From NCBI RefSeq assembly GCF_900116105.1, contig NZ_FPAC01000001.1:2173135-2237134 (forward strand): a stretch of DNA of 64,000 nt, given 5' to 3'. This DNA comes from Paenibacillus sp. 453mf. Its GTDB lineage: Bacteria; Bacillota; Bacilli; Paenibacillales; Paenibacillaceae. Positions within the stretch are counted from its first letter, which is position 1; every line of letters starts with the position of its first letter. Position numbers and translations under genes: made by a program. Positions 44,178 to 53,549 of the stretch are shown in pieces. The notes beneath the pieces were generated by a model. The model was not told where the DNA came from. It searched no databases and was given only the letters and a program-made list of their open reading frames with translations.

Positions 44178-45095
44178 ATGAGTTATCAGGTGAAAGTTGA
44201 CGTTTCTCCCATTTATGAACTGCTGAACAGCTTTATGGTCTATGTGACGAGAAGATGGGTTCGCAGTCTTGATCTCGGTCCTGAATGGATTGAGGACATA
44301 GACAGCACACTAAGCTTGGATGTTCGAGAATCCATTAGAGCTGCCGCTTCATGGCCTTTCAGCGATTATGACGTGCTATTTGCATGGACGGCGCTGCGAG
44401 AGCAGACAAGCGAGGTGCAGCCATTTCTTGCAGAAATGTCCGAAAGACCGATCGAGGAGCTTTTTCGTATGGTCCATTCCGTGCTTCCAGACCTGACGAT
44501 CGAAGAAGCTTCCCGCATACGGGATCATTACATTCCTCTGCTTCAGTTATGGGATAAGCATTATTATCAATCGCTTCTTCCCGAATACCGTAAGCTAATA
44601 GAGGAAGACAGCTCAGAGAAAGAATTGCTATTGACCAAGATGAGTCCTGACCGACTGGTTGACTATGCAACAGCAGGCCTCATTGTGGAGGACATTCCGG
44701 GATTAAACAAAATCATATTGTTTCCAACCGTTCATAACAGACCCATTAATATGTATTGCTTCTACGAAGGTATGCTATTGATTCAGTATCCGGTTGATGT
44801 GCCTGTTGAGCGTGATGATGAACCGCCTGTCAGCTTGCTGAGACTTACGGAAGCCATTTCAGATCCCGAGAGACTACGCTTGCTTCGTTATATATCAAAC
44901 CAACCTAAATCGATTAACCAGATGTCAACTGAGCTCGGTCAGTCCGCGGAATTTCTTCGCCCCCATCTAATGGCTCTACGTGTATCAGGCTTGCTGCAGA
45001 CACACCTAGGCAAGGATCAGAATGAGAAATATAGCCTGAGAACCGACGGACTATCAGAACTTAATATGTATCTGGAAGCTTACATTCAAATATGA
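44178..45095 (+). CDS. ArsR-like winged-helix regulator with long N-terminal domain
   Basis: A 305-residue protein. The last 85 residues or so form an ArsR-type winged helix: D-P-E-R-L-R-L-L-R-Y-I, then I-N-Q-M-S-T-E-L-G-Q-S as helix-turn-helix, and a wing L-L-Q-T-H. The first 215 residues are an unassigned helical domain. A GGAGG site precedes ATG at 44178 (12 bp); an earlier ATG overlaps that site. It is divergent from the MFS exporter and 29 bp ahead of the HAD phosphatase gene. It likely represses the exporter until an effector binds. Confidence 0.82.
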   Translation: MSYQVKVDVSPIYELLNSFMVYVTRRWVRSLDLGPEWIEDIDSTLSLDVRESIRAAASWPFSDYDVLFAWTALREQTSEVQPFLAEMSERPIEELFRMVHSVLPDLTIEEASRIRDHYIPLLQLWDKHYYQSLLPEYRKLIEEDSSEKELLLTKMSPDRLVDYATAGLIVEDIPGLNKIILFPTVHNRPINMYCFYEGMLLIQYPVDVPVERDDEPPVSLLRLTEAISDPERLRLLRYISNQPKSINQMSTELGQSAEFLRPHLMALRVSGLLQTHLGKDQNEKYSLRTDGLSELNMYLEAYIQI

Positions 45096-45124
45096 CAACT
45101 TTAGAACAGCAAGGAGTGAAGATA

Positions 45125-45877
45125 ATGAAATCATACGTGCCGCAGCAGATTATATTCGATCTTGACGATACACTCATACACTGTAACAAATATTTCAATT
45201 TAACGCTCGGTGCGTTTTACGAACTCATGCAGGAATGGTTTTGCGATTACAACATTACGATTGATGAAGTGAGATCGAAGCAAATAGAAATCGATGTGTC
45301 CGGGGTTAACATTTTCGGGTTTGCCTCCCAGCATTTTCCGCAATCCCTGATTGATACATACGTATTTTTCTCCAAAAAATATCATCGTGCCATCAACCAG
45401 GATGAGCAGGCTCAGCTTCAAGACCTCGGCATGAGCGTATACGAGCAGGAGGTTGAAGCATACCCAGGAATGGTTGAAACATTGGAGCTGCTTCGTGACC
45501 AGGGTCATACGCTGCATCTGTATACAGGTGGTGAACATATAATCCAGCAGCGCAAAATCGACCAAATGAAGCTTGGCGAGTACTTTGATGATCGAATTTA
45601 CATTACGAAGCACAAAAATATTGAGGCACTCGAAGCCATCATACAAAAAGGGAACTTTGACCGCTCCATCACCTGGATGATTGGCAATTCACTGCGGACG
45701 GATATTGAGCCTGCGATTTCTGCAGGAATTCACGCGATCTACATCGAACAGGATGTGGAATGGCAATATAATGTAATTCAGCTGAACAAGCCGGAGGACT
45801 ATTCCTTATACACAATTAAGCAACTCGTCGACGTTCCCGATGTAATCCAAGGATACTTATCAGGTCTTCAAAATTAA
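45125..45877 (+). CDS. HAD family hydrolase
   Basis: A 250-residue HAD phosphatase: motif I D-L-D-D-T-L (about residues 14-19), motif II T-G-G (about 139), motif III Lys and motif IV G-N-S-x-x-T-D (about 192-199) can be read. The cap is inserted between motifs I and II. The ATG at 45125 has an AAGGAG site 8 bp upstream; an ATG at 45092 overlaps the regulator stop (ATGA) and lacks a site. It is likely co-transcribed with the regulator. Substrate unknown. Confidence 0.87.
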   Translation: MKSYVPQQIIFDLDDTLIHCNKYFNLTLGAFYELMQEWFCDYNITIDEVRSKQIEIDVSGVNIFGFASQHFPQSLIDTYVFFSKKYHRAINQDEQAQLQDLGMSVYEQEVEAYPGMVETLELLRDQGHTLHLYTGGEHIIQQRKIDQMKLGEYFDDRIYITKHKNIEALEAIIQKGNFDRSITWMIGNSLRTDIEPAISAGIHAIYIEQDVEWQYNVIQLNKPEDYSLYTIKQLVDVPDVIQGYLSGLQN

Positions 45878-45891
45878 TGCCCCGGTTTATA

Positions 45892-45953
45892 AAAAGAACT
45901 GTCCTTCTCCCTTAGATATTAACGATTCATGGGAGTGAGACAGTTCTTTTTCT
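45892..45953 (+). terminator. Terminator after the HAD gene
   Basis: AAAAGAACTGTC (45892-45903) pairs with GACAGTTCTTTT (45939-45950), with inner CTCCC/GGGAG pairing, then T-rich sequence. Confidence 0.85.
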
Positions 45954-46006
45954 TATTATTAGCTGCTAATTGTTAATCTGTAATGTTCCGGGGATTTACG
46001 TTCGGG

Positions 46007-48319
46007 TTAATGCTCTCGCTCTAATGTTAATTTCCCCGATGCACGGTCGGTCAGCACAATTCTAGCTTTGTTCACAGCCCCTGTATGGGTCTTGAATGAC
46101 AAGAGTTGTGTCTTGCCTTTGGACAGTAATGACTCAAGCATCTTCTCGGAGATTTGTTTGCCCGCAAAATCCTTCCATATGACAAACCCGCAGCCTTGTT
46201 TAAAATGACTGCAGCCATATCCTTTCCTGCCTTCGATGATCGTCCCGCCGCAGCCTGGGCGCGGGCAGCTGCCGAGTGCTGTTCGTACACTGGAAGTCTT
46301 GGCAGCGCTCGATGTACGGCTAGATGCCGCAAGGGAAGTAGATGCAGATGATGCGCTAGAGACGGTACTTCTTTTAGATGTGTTAGTACCCGATGAGGCC
46401 GACCCTCTTGTTCCTCGCTTACTGCCCTTTGTACTACGGCTTCCTCTGCCTTTTTTTGTCATGTCCTCGTCACCAAAGGCATCCTTCGCCGCAGGCTGCT
46501 GTACGCGGACCTTTTCAATGATTGAGATTGTAAAGCGTTTGACATTGTCCATGAACTTGTCCTGAGCAGCTTCTCCCTTGGATATTTGATTCAGCCTGCG
46601 CTCCCATTGGCCTGTCATTTCGGGAGAGGCGAGCAGATCGACTCCTGCACTTCGTATTAATTCTATAGCGGTGCGGCCTTTTTGCGTGATCGTCATCTTC
46701 TTGCCCGTCAGCTGGATGTAACCAACCTGCTTAAGCCGTTCAATGGTCGCCGCTCTTGTCGCTGGTGTTCCGAGGCCTGCGTCCTTCATCGCATCTCTGA
46801 GCTCATCATTCTCAATCTGCTTCCCTGCGCTCTCCATCGCTTTCAGCAGAGTTCCTTCCGTATAGCTCTTTGGCGGCTGAGTTTGCTTCTCTTTCATTTC
46901 GCTCTTCTTGCATGACACCGGCTGCTCCTTGTTCAGATGAAAAGGTTCAGACGTATGTTCCTCCTGCTCCTCATCTTCCCCGTCTTTCTTGCTTCGACGC
47001 TTCTTGGCAGCTGAATCTTCTGGTGGCAGAACAACCTTCCAGCCTAATGACAGCAGCTCCTTCACATTCGTTTTGAATGTCTCTTTTTCCACTTCCGTAA
47101 AAACGGTGTGCTGCTTGTACTCTGCCGGTGGATAGAAATGTGAGAGAAAGCGGCGCACGATCAGATCATAGATCTGATTCTCATCCTTACTTAAGGTGCC
47201 TGCTTTTTTGAGTGTTGGCAAAATGGCATGATGATCCTCGACCCGCTGCGGATTACAGACACTTCGATTGCCTTTGTGTACGAGTGAGGGATTAGCTCCT
47301 CCCGCCAGCTCGGCGTATGGACCATTCTTCAGGAGCTGAAGTGTCTTCTGCATGCCATCAATATTTTGCTCGGTCACATAATTTGAATTTGTCCGCGGGT
47401 AGGAAATAACCTTGTGCTTCTCATATAACGCCTGAGCAATATCCAATGTTTTTTTGGCAGGGAATCCGAATTTAGCGTTGGCCTCTCGTTGCAATAGCGT
47501 CAGGTCATACAGCTTAAACGGATATTCCTTCGTATTCTTCACATCGTATTTGTCGACGCGACCCGGCTTGCCTTTTACCTTGTCGGCTATATTCTGGGCA
47601 ATTTCACTAGACGTCAGTCGATCCCCTTGCCATACGCCGCGATATTCCGTTTTATCCTGCTTGAAGGTGGCTGCTACTTCATAGTAGGTTTGCGAGTCAA
47701 AGGCTTCAATCTCCTTCTCCCGGTCATAGATAAGGGCAAGGACAGGAGTCTGTACTCTGCCGACAGATAAAAGGGCATTATGTCTGGTAGTAAAAGCTCT
47801 GGAGGCATTCATCCCGATCAGCCAATCTGCCTCGCTCCGTGCTCTTGCCGCTTCAGTCAAATGATAGAAATCCGACGCATCATGCAGCTGGTCGAAGCCA
47901 CGCTTAATGCTCTCTGCTGTCAAATCCGAAATCCATAGCCGCTTAACAGGCTGGTTCAGCTTAAGCTGCTGCTGAATGAGGTCAAATATGTACTGACCCT
48001 CACGCCCTGCATCACATGCATTAATGATCAGATTCGCTTTTCGCGCAAGCTCTCCAATGGTTTTGAGCTGATCTTTAGTCTTCGGATTCGGTACAATCTT
48101 GAATCGATCCGGTATGATGGGCAGATCATCAATACTCCATCTCTTATACTTGGAATCGTATGCCTCCGGCTGAGCCAGTCCAAGCAGATGGCCAATCGCC
48201 CAAGTAATGATATACCTTTCTCCCTCCAGATACGTTCGGTTGTTTTTTGCACGCGGTTCCACCACGGCTGCTATCGTTCGTCCCATGTCGGGCTTTTCCG
48301 CGATAATGAGCGTCTTCAT
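46007..48319 (-). CDS. topB: DNA topoisomerase III TopB
   Basis: A 770-residue type IA topoisomerase: Toprim domain with Glu8 and D-A-G-R-E-G (103-108), then the catalytic Tyr307 in I-S-Y-P-R-T. It relaxes and decatenates DNA. Residues about 638-690 are a low-complexity linker of Ser/Thr/Arg/Lys followed by a C-terminal four-Cys ribbon (C-P-R-P-G-C-G-G and G-Y-G-C-x-x-x-x-x-G-C-G-F). A GGGAGGAAC site precedes the ATG. Its leader holds a terminator-like hairpin (48358-48393). The mRNA therefore may be attenuated. Confidence 0.94.
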   Translation of the reverse strand: MKTLIIAEKPDMGRTIAAVVEPRAKNNRTYLEGERYIITWAIGHLLGLAQPEAYDSKYKRWSIDDLPIIPDRFKIVPNPKTKDQLKTIGELARKANLIINACDAGREGQYIFDLIQQQLKLNQPVKRLWISDLTAESIKRGFDQLHDASDFYHLTEAARARSEADWLIGMNASRAFTTRHNALLSVGRVQTPVLALIYDREKEIEAFDSQTYYEVAATFKQDKTEYRGVWQGDRLTSSEIAQNIADKVKGKPGRVDKYDVKNTKEYPFKLYDLTLLQREANAKFGFPAKKTLDIAQALYEKHKVISYPRTNSNYVTEQNIDGMQKTLQLLKNGPYAELAGGANPSLVHKGNRSVCNPQRVEDHHAILPTLKKAGTLSKDENQIYDLIVRRFLSHFYPPAEYKQHTVFTEVEKETFKTNVKELLSLGWKVVLPPEDSAAKKRRSKKDGEDEEQEEHTSEPFHLNKEQPVSCKKSEMKEKQTQPPKSYTEGTLLKAMESAGKQIENDELRDAMKDAGLGTPATRAATIERLKQVGYIQLTGKKMTITQKGRTAIELIRSAGVDLLASPEMTGQWERRLNQISKGEAAQDKFMDNVKRFTISIIEKVRVQQPAAKDAFGDEDMTKKGRGSRSTKGSKRGTRGSASSGTNTSKRSTVSSASSASTSLAASSRTSSAAKTSSVRTALGSCPRPGCGGTIIEGRKGYGCSHFKQGCGFVIWKDFAGKQISEKMLESLLSKGKTQLLSFKTHTGAVNKARIVLTDRASGKLTLEREH

Positions 48320-48355
48320 CCGTCCGTTCCTCCCTATTTTAGCCCTGTACGAGCC

Positions 48356-48393
48356 AAAAAGGAGCTTCCCTCATGATTTGACGGAAGCTCCTT
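48356..48393 (-). promoter_or_regulatory. Hairpin with U-tract in the topB leader (attenuator candidate)
   Basis: AAGGAGCTTCC (48359-48369) pairs perfectly with GGAAGCTCCTT (48383-48393). On the minus strand it continues into five U and lies about 10 nt after the expected start of transcription from the TATAAT at 48415-48410, but ahead of topB. Confidence 0.65.
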
Positions 48394-48409
48394 GCTTCTA
48401 AGTAACCTC

Positions 48410-48418
48410 ATTATAGCA
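48410..48418 (-). promoter_or_regulatory. Extended -10 promoter of topB
   Basis: On the minus strand TGCTATAAT (extended -10, with perfect TATAAT at 48415-48410). Only a poor -35 (TTACGA) lies 17 bp upstream. Confidence 0.5.
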
Positions 48419-48539
48419 GAAAACTTGATGTTTCGTAAGTTTCAAGCATTCTTGTTGATGCTCGCATGACCGCTTCGTCCATGGATGGTCCTTCCGGGCG
48501 AATATCAATAAACAAAAACGCACGCTTCGCTCCTTCAAG
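48411..48539 (-). other. Protein-like short open frame between gltD and topB
   Basis: This 42-codon frame (from stop to stop) has a protein-like make-up (F-L-F-I-D-I-R-P-E-G-P-S-M-D-E-A, then M-R-A-S-T-R-M) but has no ATG with a ribosome site; a TTG is possible after AAGGAG at 14 bp. It may be a gene remnant. The remaining 321-bp gap holds the topB promoter, the hairpin and the gltD terminator. Confidence 0.3.
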
Positions 48540-48554
48540 TTAAGGGTGGGGATA

Positions 48555-48592
48555 CAAAAGCCCCTATGAACCAATTCCAGTTCATAGGGGCT
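48555..48592 (-). terminator. Terminator of gltD
   Basis: AGCCCCTATGAAC (48559-48571) pairs perfectly with its complement (48580-48592); the minus-strand exit is GGGGCTTTTGT. Confidence 0.85.
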
Positions 48593-48640
48593 GATATTAG
48601 GATATAGATAATAACGGTATCGCTATTACAAAATTATAAG

Positions 48641-50128
48641 TTATACGAGAACGGTGGAGCCCATCAGGTATTTGTCTACTTCACGAGCGGCTTCGCGTCC
48701 CTCGTTAATTGCCCACACAACAAGACTTTGTCCACGTCTCATGTCACCTGCTGCAAATACTTTGTCTACGTTCGTCGTATATTTGCCATAACGGGCTTTC
48801 ACGTTGGAACGACGAGTCGTTTCAAGACCGAGCTGCTGAGGAATCGTTTGCTCTGGTCCATCAAATCCGATGGCGATAAAAGCCAGATCCGCTTCAAAGA
48901 CACGCTCCGTGCCTTCGATCGGCTGATAGATTTTGCGGCCAGTTTCATCGACAATACGCTGAATTTGTACGGTATGCAGCTCCTTCAGGTTCCCCTGCTC
49001 GTCACCTACAAATTTAGTTGTCATGATGGAGAATTCACGCGGATCATTGCCAAATACGGCTTTTGCTTCTTCTTGTGCATAATCCAGCGTGTACACGTTA
49101 GGGAATTGCGGCCACGGATTTGTAATCGGATCACGTTCTAGCGGTGCCTTCTCATGAGTACCGAACTGAGTCACACTTTTGGCGCCATGACGCAGTGAAG
49201 TGGCAACGCAGTCAGATCCAGTGTCACCGCCACCAATGACGATTACCTTCTTGCCTTCTGCAGAAATATAGTTGCCATCTGCAAGATTGGAATCAAGGTA
49301 GCTCTTGATCGTTCCATTCAGGAAGTCCATCGCATAATGAACTCCGTTAAGCCCGCTGCCTTCAATATTGAACTCACGCGGCTTCGTCGCCCCTCCGCAC
49401 AATACAACCGCATCGTATTGTTCAGTAAGCTCCTGTGAAGAGATGTCCTTGCCAATCTCTGTATTCGTAATGAACGTAATCCCTTCCGCTTGGAGCAGAT
49501 TCACACGGCGTTCTACAACACCTTTATCCAGCTTCATGCTTGGAATACCATAGGTCAACAGTCCGCCGACACGATCCGCACGCTCATAAACCGTCACGAG
49601 GTGTCCAGCTTTGTTCAGCTGTGCTGCTGCTGCAAGTCCGGCAGGACCTGATCCAACGACTGCTACACGCTTGCCCGTCCGTTTTTCAGGCGGGTTAGGA
49701 ACGACCCAGCCTTCTTCAAACCCTTTTTCAATGATGGCTTCTTCTATCGTCTTGATCGTGACAGGCTGACCAATCAAGCCCACCGTACATGAACCTTCAC
49801 AAGGGGCAGGGCACACACGACCTGTAAACTCAGGGAAATTGTTCGTTTTATGCAAACGGTCAAGCGCTTCCTTCCAGAGACCACGGTAAACAAGATTGTT
49901 CCATTCTGGGATCAGGTTATGCACCGGACAGCCGGAAGTGCCGCCGATCATATCAATCCCGGTGTGACAGTAAGGTGTTCCGCAATCCATGCATCGTGCA
50001 CCTTGAGTACGGAGTTCTTCTTCTGACATGTGCTTGTGGAATTCCTCCCAGTCCTTAATCCGCTCTTCGGGAGGTCTGTCAGCCGGCAGCTGTCTTTTAT
50101 ACTCCATAAATCCTGTAGGTGTAGACAT
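48641..50128 (-). CDS. gltD: Glutamate synthase (NADPH) small subunit GltD
   Basis: A 495-residue FAD/iron-sulfur flavoprotein. The N-terminus has two Cys clusters (C-M-D-C-G-T-P-Y-C and C-P-A-P-C-E-G-S-C) for two [4Fe-4S] centres, then FAD motif [15 protein letters not shown] motif G-G-G-D-T-G-S-D and a C-terminal G-D-M-R-R-G. It passes electrons from NADPH to the large subunit. The start follows GGGGGAA; an upstream frame to 50164 lacks such a site. The large subunit gene gltA is not adjacent, which is unusual. The 377-bp region upstream holds the gltD promoter region and no gene. Confidence 0.92.
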   Translation of the reverse strand: MSTPTGFMEYKRQLPADRPPEERIKDWEEFHKHMSEEELRTQGARCMDCGTPYCHTGIDMIGGTSGCPVHNLIPEWNNLVYRGLWKEALDRLHKTNNFPEFTGRVCPAPCEGSCTVGLIGQPVTIKTIEEAIIEKGFEEGWVVPNPPEKRTGKRVAVVGSGPAGLAAAAQLNKAGHLVTVYERADRVGGLLTYGIPSMKLDKGVVERRVNLLQAEGITFITNTEIGKDISSQELTEQYDAVVLCGGATKPREFNIEGSGLNGVHYAMDFLNGTIKSYLDSNLADGNYISAEGKKVIVIGGGDTGSDCVATSLRHGAKSVTQFGTHEKAPLERDPITNPWPQFPNVYTLDYAQEEAKAVFGNDPREFSIMTTKFVGDEQGNLKELHTVQIQRIVDETGRKIYQPIEGTERVFEADLAFIAIGFDGPEQTIPQQLGLETTRRSNVKARYGKYTTNVDKVFAAGDMRRGQSLVVWAINEGREAAREVDKYLMGSTVLV

Positions 50129-50233
50129 GTTACATTTTCCCCCATCCATTCTCATCTGTCTCAACGATACGGGCTATCCTATAAAATCCGAACAATAGCG
50201 ATATAGTTGACACTTCGTGTAGAGTTTTTGACT

Positions 50234-50242
50234 ATTGTATCA
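50234..50242 (-). promoter_or_regulatory. Extended -10 candidate of gltD
   Basis: On the minus strand TGATACAAT, an extended -10 with TACAAT at 50239-50234, about 105 bp ahead of gltD. No good -35. Confidence 0.3.
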
Positions 50243-50505
50243 CAAAAAAGCACAATTTGTACTTATCCGAATAACGAATTTTAAATCTTATTGTACAATC
50301 GGCTTATATCCCTTAAATAGTACAACATTCAAAAGCTCGCCTAAATCTATATTTCAACTATAGTAGCATCTGCAAATCCTGATATTAAATGGACTATGCG
50401 CATAATAATTTGTATTATTCATCACAAACCGCGTCAACTTATGATCGATTTTATTTATCGGAGTTTTCATAAAAAGTGTTTGTTCAATCGTGCTGCTCAA
50501 GCTGT

Positions 50506-50991
50506 TTACACTATTTTTCTGAAAAACTGGAACGTGAACTCATATGGATTTTTCTCATCTTTCTCACCCTGGATCTCTTCCGTCAAAACCCACTCATCCC
50601 ACTTGATATCAGGCATATAGGTGTCCCCTTCCATCGTGTCATGGATTCGTGTGACGATGAGCCGATCCGCGTAAGGAAGAAATTCCTCATACACCTTGGC
50701 ACCGCCAATGACGAACAATTCCTCATTCTTTGCAATCTCAACACCCTCAATAACCGAATGAATCACCTCTGCACCTGGAAGCTCGAGCTCTTGACGAGTA
50801 AGAACGATATTTCTGCGTTTAGGCAGTGCTCTCCCCTTGAGGGATTCCCATGTTTTGCGGCCCATAATGATGGTGTGCCCGGTAGTTTGCGCTTTGAAAA
50901 AATCCATATCCTTCGGAAGCCGCCAAGGCATGCCATTGTCTTTGCCAATTACACCGTTAGCGCTCATGGCCCAAATCATTGTAATTCCCAT
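50506..50991 (-). CDS. folA: Dihydrofolate reductase
   Basis: A 161-residue DHFR of standard length, with the N-terminal M-I-W-A-M-S-x-N-G-V-I-G-K and M-P-W-R-L-P motifs (residues about 5-27), the acidic Asp29 in K-D-M-D and the NADPH motif I-M-G-R-K-T-W-E-S-L. It reduces dihydrofolate made by ThyA in the gene just upstream (20 bp apart). Confidence 0.95.
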   Translation of the reverse strand: MGITMIWAMSANGVIGKDNGMPWRLPKDMDFFKAQTTGHTIIMGRKTWESLKGRALPKRRNIVLTRQELELPGAEVIHSVIEGVEIAKNEELFVIGGAKVYEEFLPYADRLIVTRIHDTMEGDTYMPDIKWDEWVLTEEIQGEKDEKNPYEFTFQFFRKIV

Positions 50992-51010
50992 GGTACACCT
51001 CCTTATATAA

Positions 51011-51805
51011 TCAGACAGATACCTGTGCCTTTATAGCGGGATGATGCTCATAATTCTCAAACTCAAAATCTTCATATTTATAATCGAATATAGAATCTGG
51101 CTTGCGTTTAATAACGAGTGTCGGCAATGGGTACGGCTCACGTGCCAGCTGAGTGTTCACTTGCTCCAGATGATTAGAATAGATATGAACATCTCCTCCT
51201 GACCATACAAAGTCGCCGACTTCCAGGCCGCATTGCTGTGCTACCATATGTGTCAGAAGTGCATAGCTTGCAATATTAAACGGCAGCCCCAGGAAGGTAT
51301 CCACCGAGCGCATCGTGAGCATACAAGACAGCTTTCCACCAGCTACATAAAATTGAAACACAAAATGGCACGGTGGCAGCTTCATTTGTTCAATCTCGGC
51401 TACGTTCCAGGCACTGACGATATGTCTTCTGGAATCCGGATTATTCTTGATTGAATGAATGACGTTCGCAATCTGATCTATAAACTTTCCATCAGGTGTC
51501 TCCCAAGCTCTCCACTGTGAACCATAAACAGGTCCTAAATCTCCATTCTCGTCAGCCCATTCGTCCCAGATACGGACTCCGTTTTCTTTGAGATAGCGAA
51601 TATTCGTTTCACCACTAATAAACCATAGCAGTTCATGAATAACGGATTTAAGATGGATACGCTTTGTCGTTACAAGTGGAAATCCTTTGGACAGGTCAAA
51701 TCGCAGTTGACGTCCGAATACAGAGATTGTACCTGTTCCAGTGCGATCTTCTTTTTTGACTCCATGATCTAAAATATCTCTAAGCAGCGCTTGATAGTCT
51801 TTCAC
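51011..51805 (-). CDS. thyA: Thymidylate synthase ThyA
   Basis: A 264-residue ThyA, the exact E. coli length, with D-R-T-G-T-G-T near the N-terminus, catalytic Cys in L-P-P-C-H-F and Asn/Asp of the folate and dUMP site (R-R-H-I-V-S-A-W-N and D-V-H-I-Y-S-N-H). A longer frame starts at 51835, but the GTG at 51805 with AAGG-type site gives the family length. It forms an operon with folA. Confidence 0.95.
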   Translation of the reverse strand: MKDYQALLRDILDHGVKKEDRTGTGTISVFGRQLRFDLSKGFPLVTTKRIHLKSVIHELLWFISGETNIRYLKENGVRIWDEWADENGDLGPVYGSQWRAWETPDGKFIDQIANVIHSIKNNPDSRRHIVSAWNVAEIEQMKLPPCHFVFQFYVAGGKLSCMLTMRSVDTFLGLPFNIASYALLTHMVAQQCGLEVGDFVWSGGDVHIYSNHLEQVNTQLAREPYPLPTLVIKRKPDSIFDYKYEDFEFENYEHHPAIKAQVSV

Positions 51806-51888
51806 AGCAAACCTTGCCCCTTTCTGAGTAACCATTCCATTAAAAGAGAAATTCCATAAGTAAAGTAATTAACATCATGGTAAAACTT

Positions 51889-51999
51889 GAATCAATTTCA
51901 TAACTCATTAAAAAGGTGTATTCGAAACTATATAGACAAATTAATTCATTTTGATCTATATATACTCTTGATTTAAGCAGCTAAATGTAATATGAAATT
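51889..51999. repeat. Small element related to the repeat at 1971-2058 (copy B)
   Basis: The left end GAATCAATTTCATAA (51889-51903) is identical to copy A. It also shares GAAACTATATA, TGATTTAAGCAGCTAAA and TATGAAATT. It has about 28 bp more, bounded by two direct CTATATA repeats (51927 and 51956), and its right inverted repeat has lost GATT. It sits in the 325-bp gap between thyA and pdhD, which holds no gene. Confidence 0.75.
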
Positions 52000-52043
52000 C
52001 CCTATTATAATAGTTTACCATGCTGAGCATATGTCAGTCAGCA

Positions 52044-52087
52044 GAAAAAAAGAGGCAAAGAGAACGAGTTATCGCTCTCTTGCCTCC
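52044..52087 (-). terminator. Terminator of the pdh cluster
   Basis: GAGGCAAAGAGA pairs with the complementary CTCTCTTGCCTC; on the minus strand it exits into seven U (52050-52044). Confidence 0.85.
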
Positions 52088-52130
52088 AAATCAATGCATG
52101 CTGTTTAATGAATCAACTCAATGTAAGTAA

Positions 52131-53546
52131 TTAACGTACCATTGCGTGGATTGGATGACCCAGAACCATTTCAGATGCTTCCATTACGATTTCACCGAGT
52201 GTTGGATGCGCGTGGATCGTCAAGGAAATATCCTCAAGTGTAGCCCCCATCTCAATAGCAAGACCGATTTCCGCAATCAGGTTAGAAGCTTCCAGACCCA
52301 CGATTTGTCCGCCCAGTACCAGACCTGTTTCTTCATCAGCAACAAGCTTCACGAAGCCTTCAGGATGTCCAAGGGAAACGGCACGACCGTTACCTGCATA
52401 AGAGAATTTACCGGATTTAACTTTGTATCCTTTCTCTTTTGCTTCTTTTTCAGTGTAACCAACGCTGGAGCACTCAGGATCAGTGAACACAACTGCTGGC
52501 ATTACTTTATAATCAACAACAGACGGCATTCCTGCGATAACTTCTGCTGCTACTTTACCTTCGTAAGAAGCTTTGTGTGCAAGTGCAAGACCTGCAACGA
52601 TGTCGCCGATTGCGAAGATGTGCTTATGATTCGTACGACCTTGGTTGTCAACTTTAACGAAGCCGCGCTCGTCTGTCTCAACACCAATCAGATCAAGACC
52701 AAGCTCACCATCCGTATTAGGACGACGTCCTACAGTTACAAGCAGGTAGTCAGCCGTAACTTCTTTGCTCTCGCCGTTTACGCTGTATTTAACAGTAACA
52801 TCTTTATCTGTTTGCTCAGCGCTTTCCGCTTTTGCATTTGTTACGATTTCGATGCCTGTTTTCTTCATGTTCTTCGCAACAAGCGTAGTCATATCTTTAT
52901 CAAATCCAGGAAGTACTGTATCCATACCTTCGATGATGGTTACTTTCGTTCCGAATTTGGAGTACATTTGACCAAGCTCAGCACCAATGTAGCCGCCGCC
53001 GATAACGATCATGCTGCCAGGTACTTCTTGCAGGTTCAATGCTTCAGTGGAAGACAGAATGCGTCCGCCAAACGGGAATGGCTTAAGTTCGATTGGACGG
53101 GAACCTGTAGCGATGATTGCATTTTTGAAACGGTAACGCGGAGATTCATGATCATTGAATACACGCGCTTCGTTTTCGTTAATGAACATGCACTCGCCGT
53201 TGAATACTTCAACTTTGTTGCCTTTAAGAAGGGAGCTTACGCCGCCAGTCATCTTTTTAACAACGCCGTTTTTGAATTCTTGAGTTTTTGCAAAGTCTAC
53301 TTTGACGTTTTCAGCAGTTACGCCGAATTGATCTGCGTGTTTTGCGTTCTCATATGCATGTGCCGCAGAGATCAAAGCTTTAGAAGGAATACAACCGCGG
53401 TTCAGACACACACCGCCAAGCTCGGATTTGTCAACGATAAGAACTTTTTGTCCAAGCTGTGCCGCACGAATTGCAGCAACATAACCACCAGGGCCAGCAC
53501 CAATGACTAGAGTATCAATATCGAGAGAAGCGTCTCCTACTACCAT
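52131..53546 (-). CDS. pdhD: Dihydrolipoamide dehydrogenase (E3)
   Basis: A 471-residue flavoprotein: FAD motif [10 protein letters not shown] (residues about 16-25), redox-active Cys47 and Cys52 in [16 protein letters not shown] motif G-G-G-Y-I-G-A-E and the C-terminal H-A-H-P-T. It reoxidises lipoate on E2. It starts with ATG behind GGAGGT, 3 bp after pdhC. In the antisense codon-aligned frame there are no stops for 454 codons, which shows that TTA, CTA and TCA are almost unused here. Confidence 0.97.
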   Translation of the reverse strand: MVVGDASLDIDTLVIGAGPGGYVAAIRAAQLGQKVLIVDKSELGGVCLNRGCIPSKALISAAHAYENAKHADQFGVTAENVKVDFAKTQEFKNGVVKKMTGGVSSLLKGNKVEVFNGECMFINENEARVFNDHESPRYRFKNAIIATGSRPIELKPFPFGGRILSSTEALNLQEVPGSMIVIGGGYIGAELGQMYSKFGTKVTIIEGMDTVLPGFDKDMTTLVAKNMKKTGIEIVTNAKAESAEQTDKDVTVKYSVNGESKEVTADYLLVTVGRRPNTDGELGLDLIGVETDERGFVKVDNQGRTNHKHIFAIGDIVAGLALAHKASYEGKVAAEVIAGMPSVVDYKVMPAVVFTDPECSSVGYTEKEAKEKGYKVKSGKFSYAGNGRAVSLGHPEGFVKLVADEETGLVLGGQIVGLEASNLIAEIGLAIEMGATLEDISLTIHAHPTLGEIVMEASEMVLGHPIHAMVR

Positions 53547-53549
53547 GTT

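Noticed and set aside
50165-50505. Terminator or small RNA between folA and gltD
   Set aside because: Only weak, interrupted hairpins (for example TTATGA/TCATAA) without a U-tract were found.
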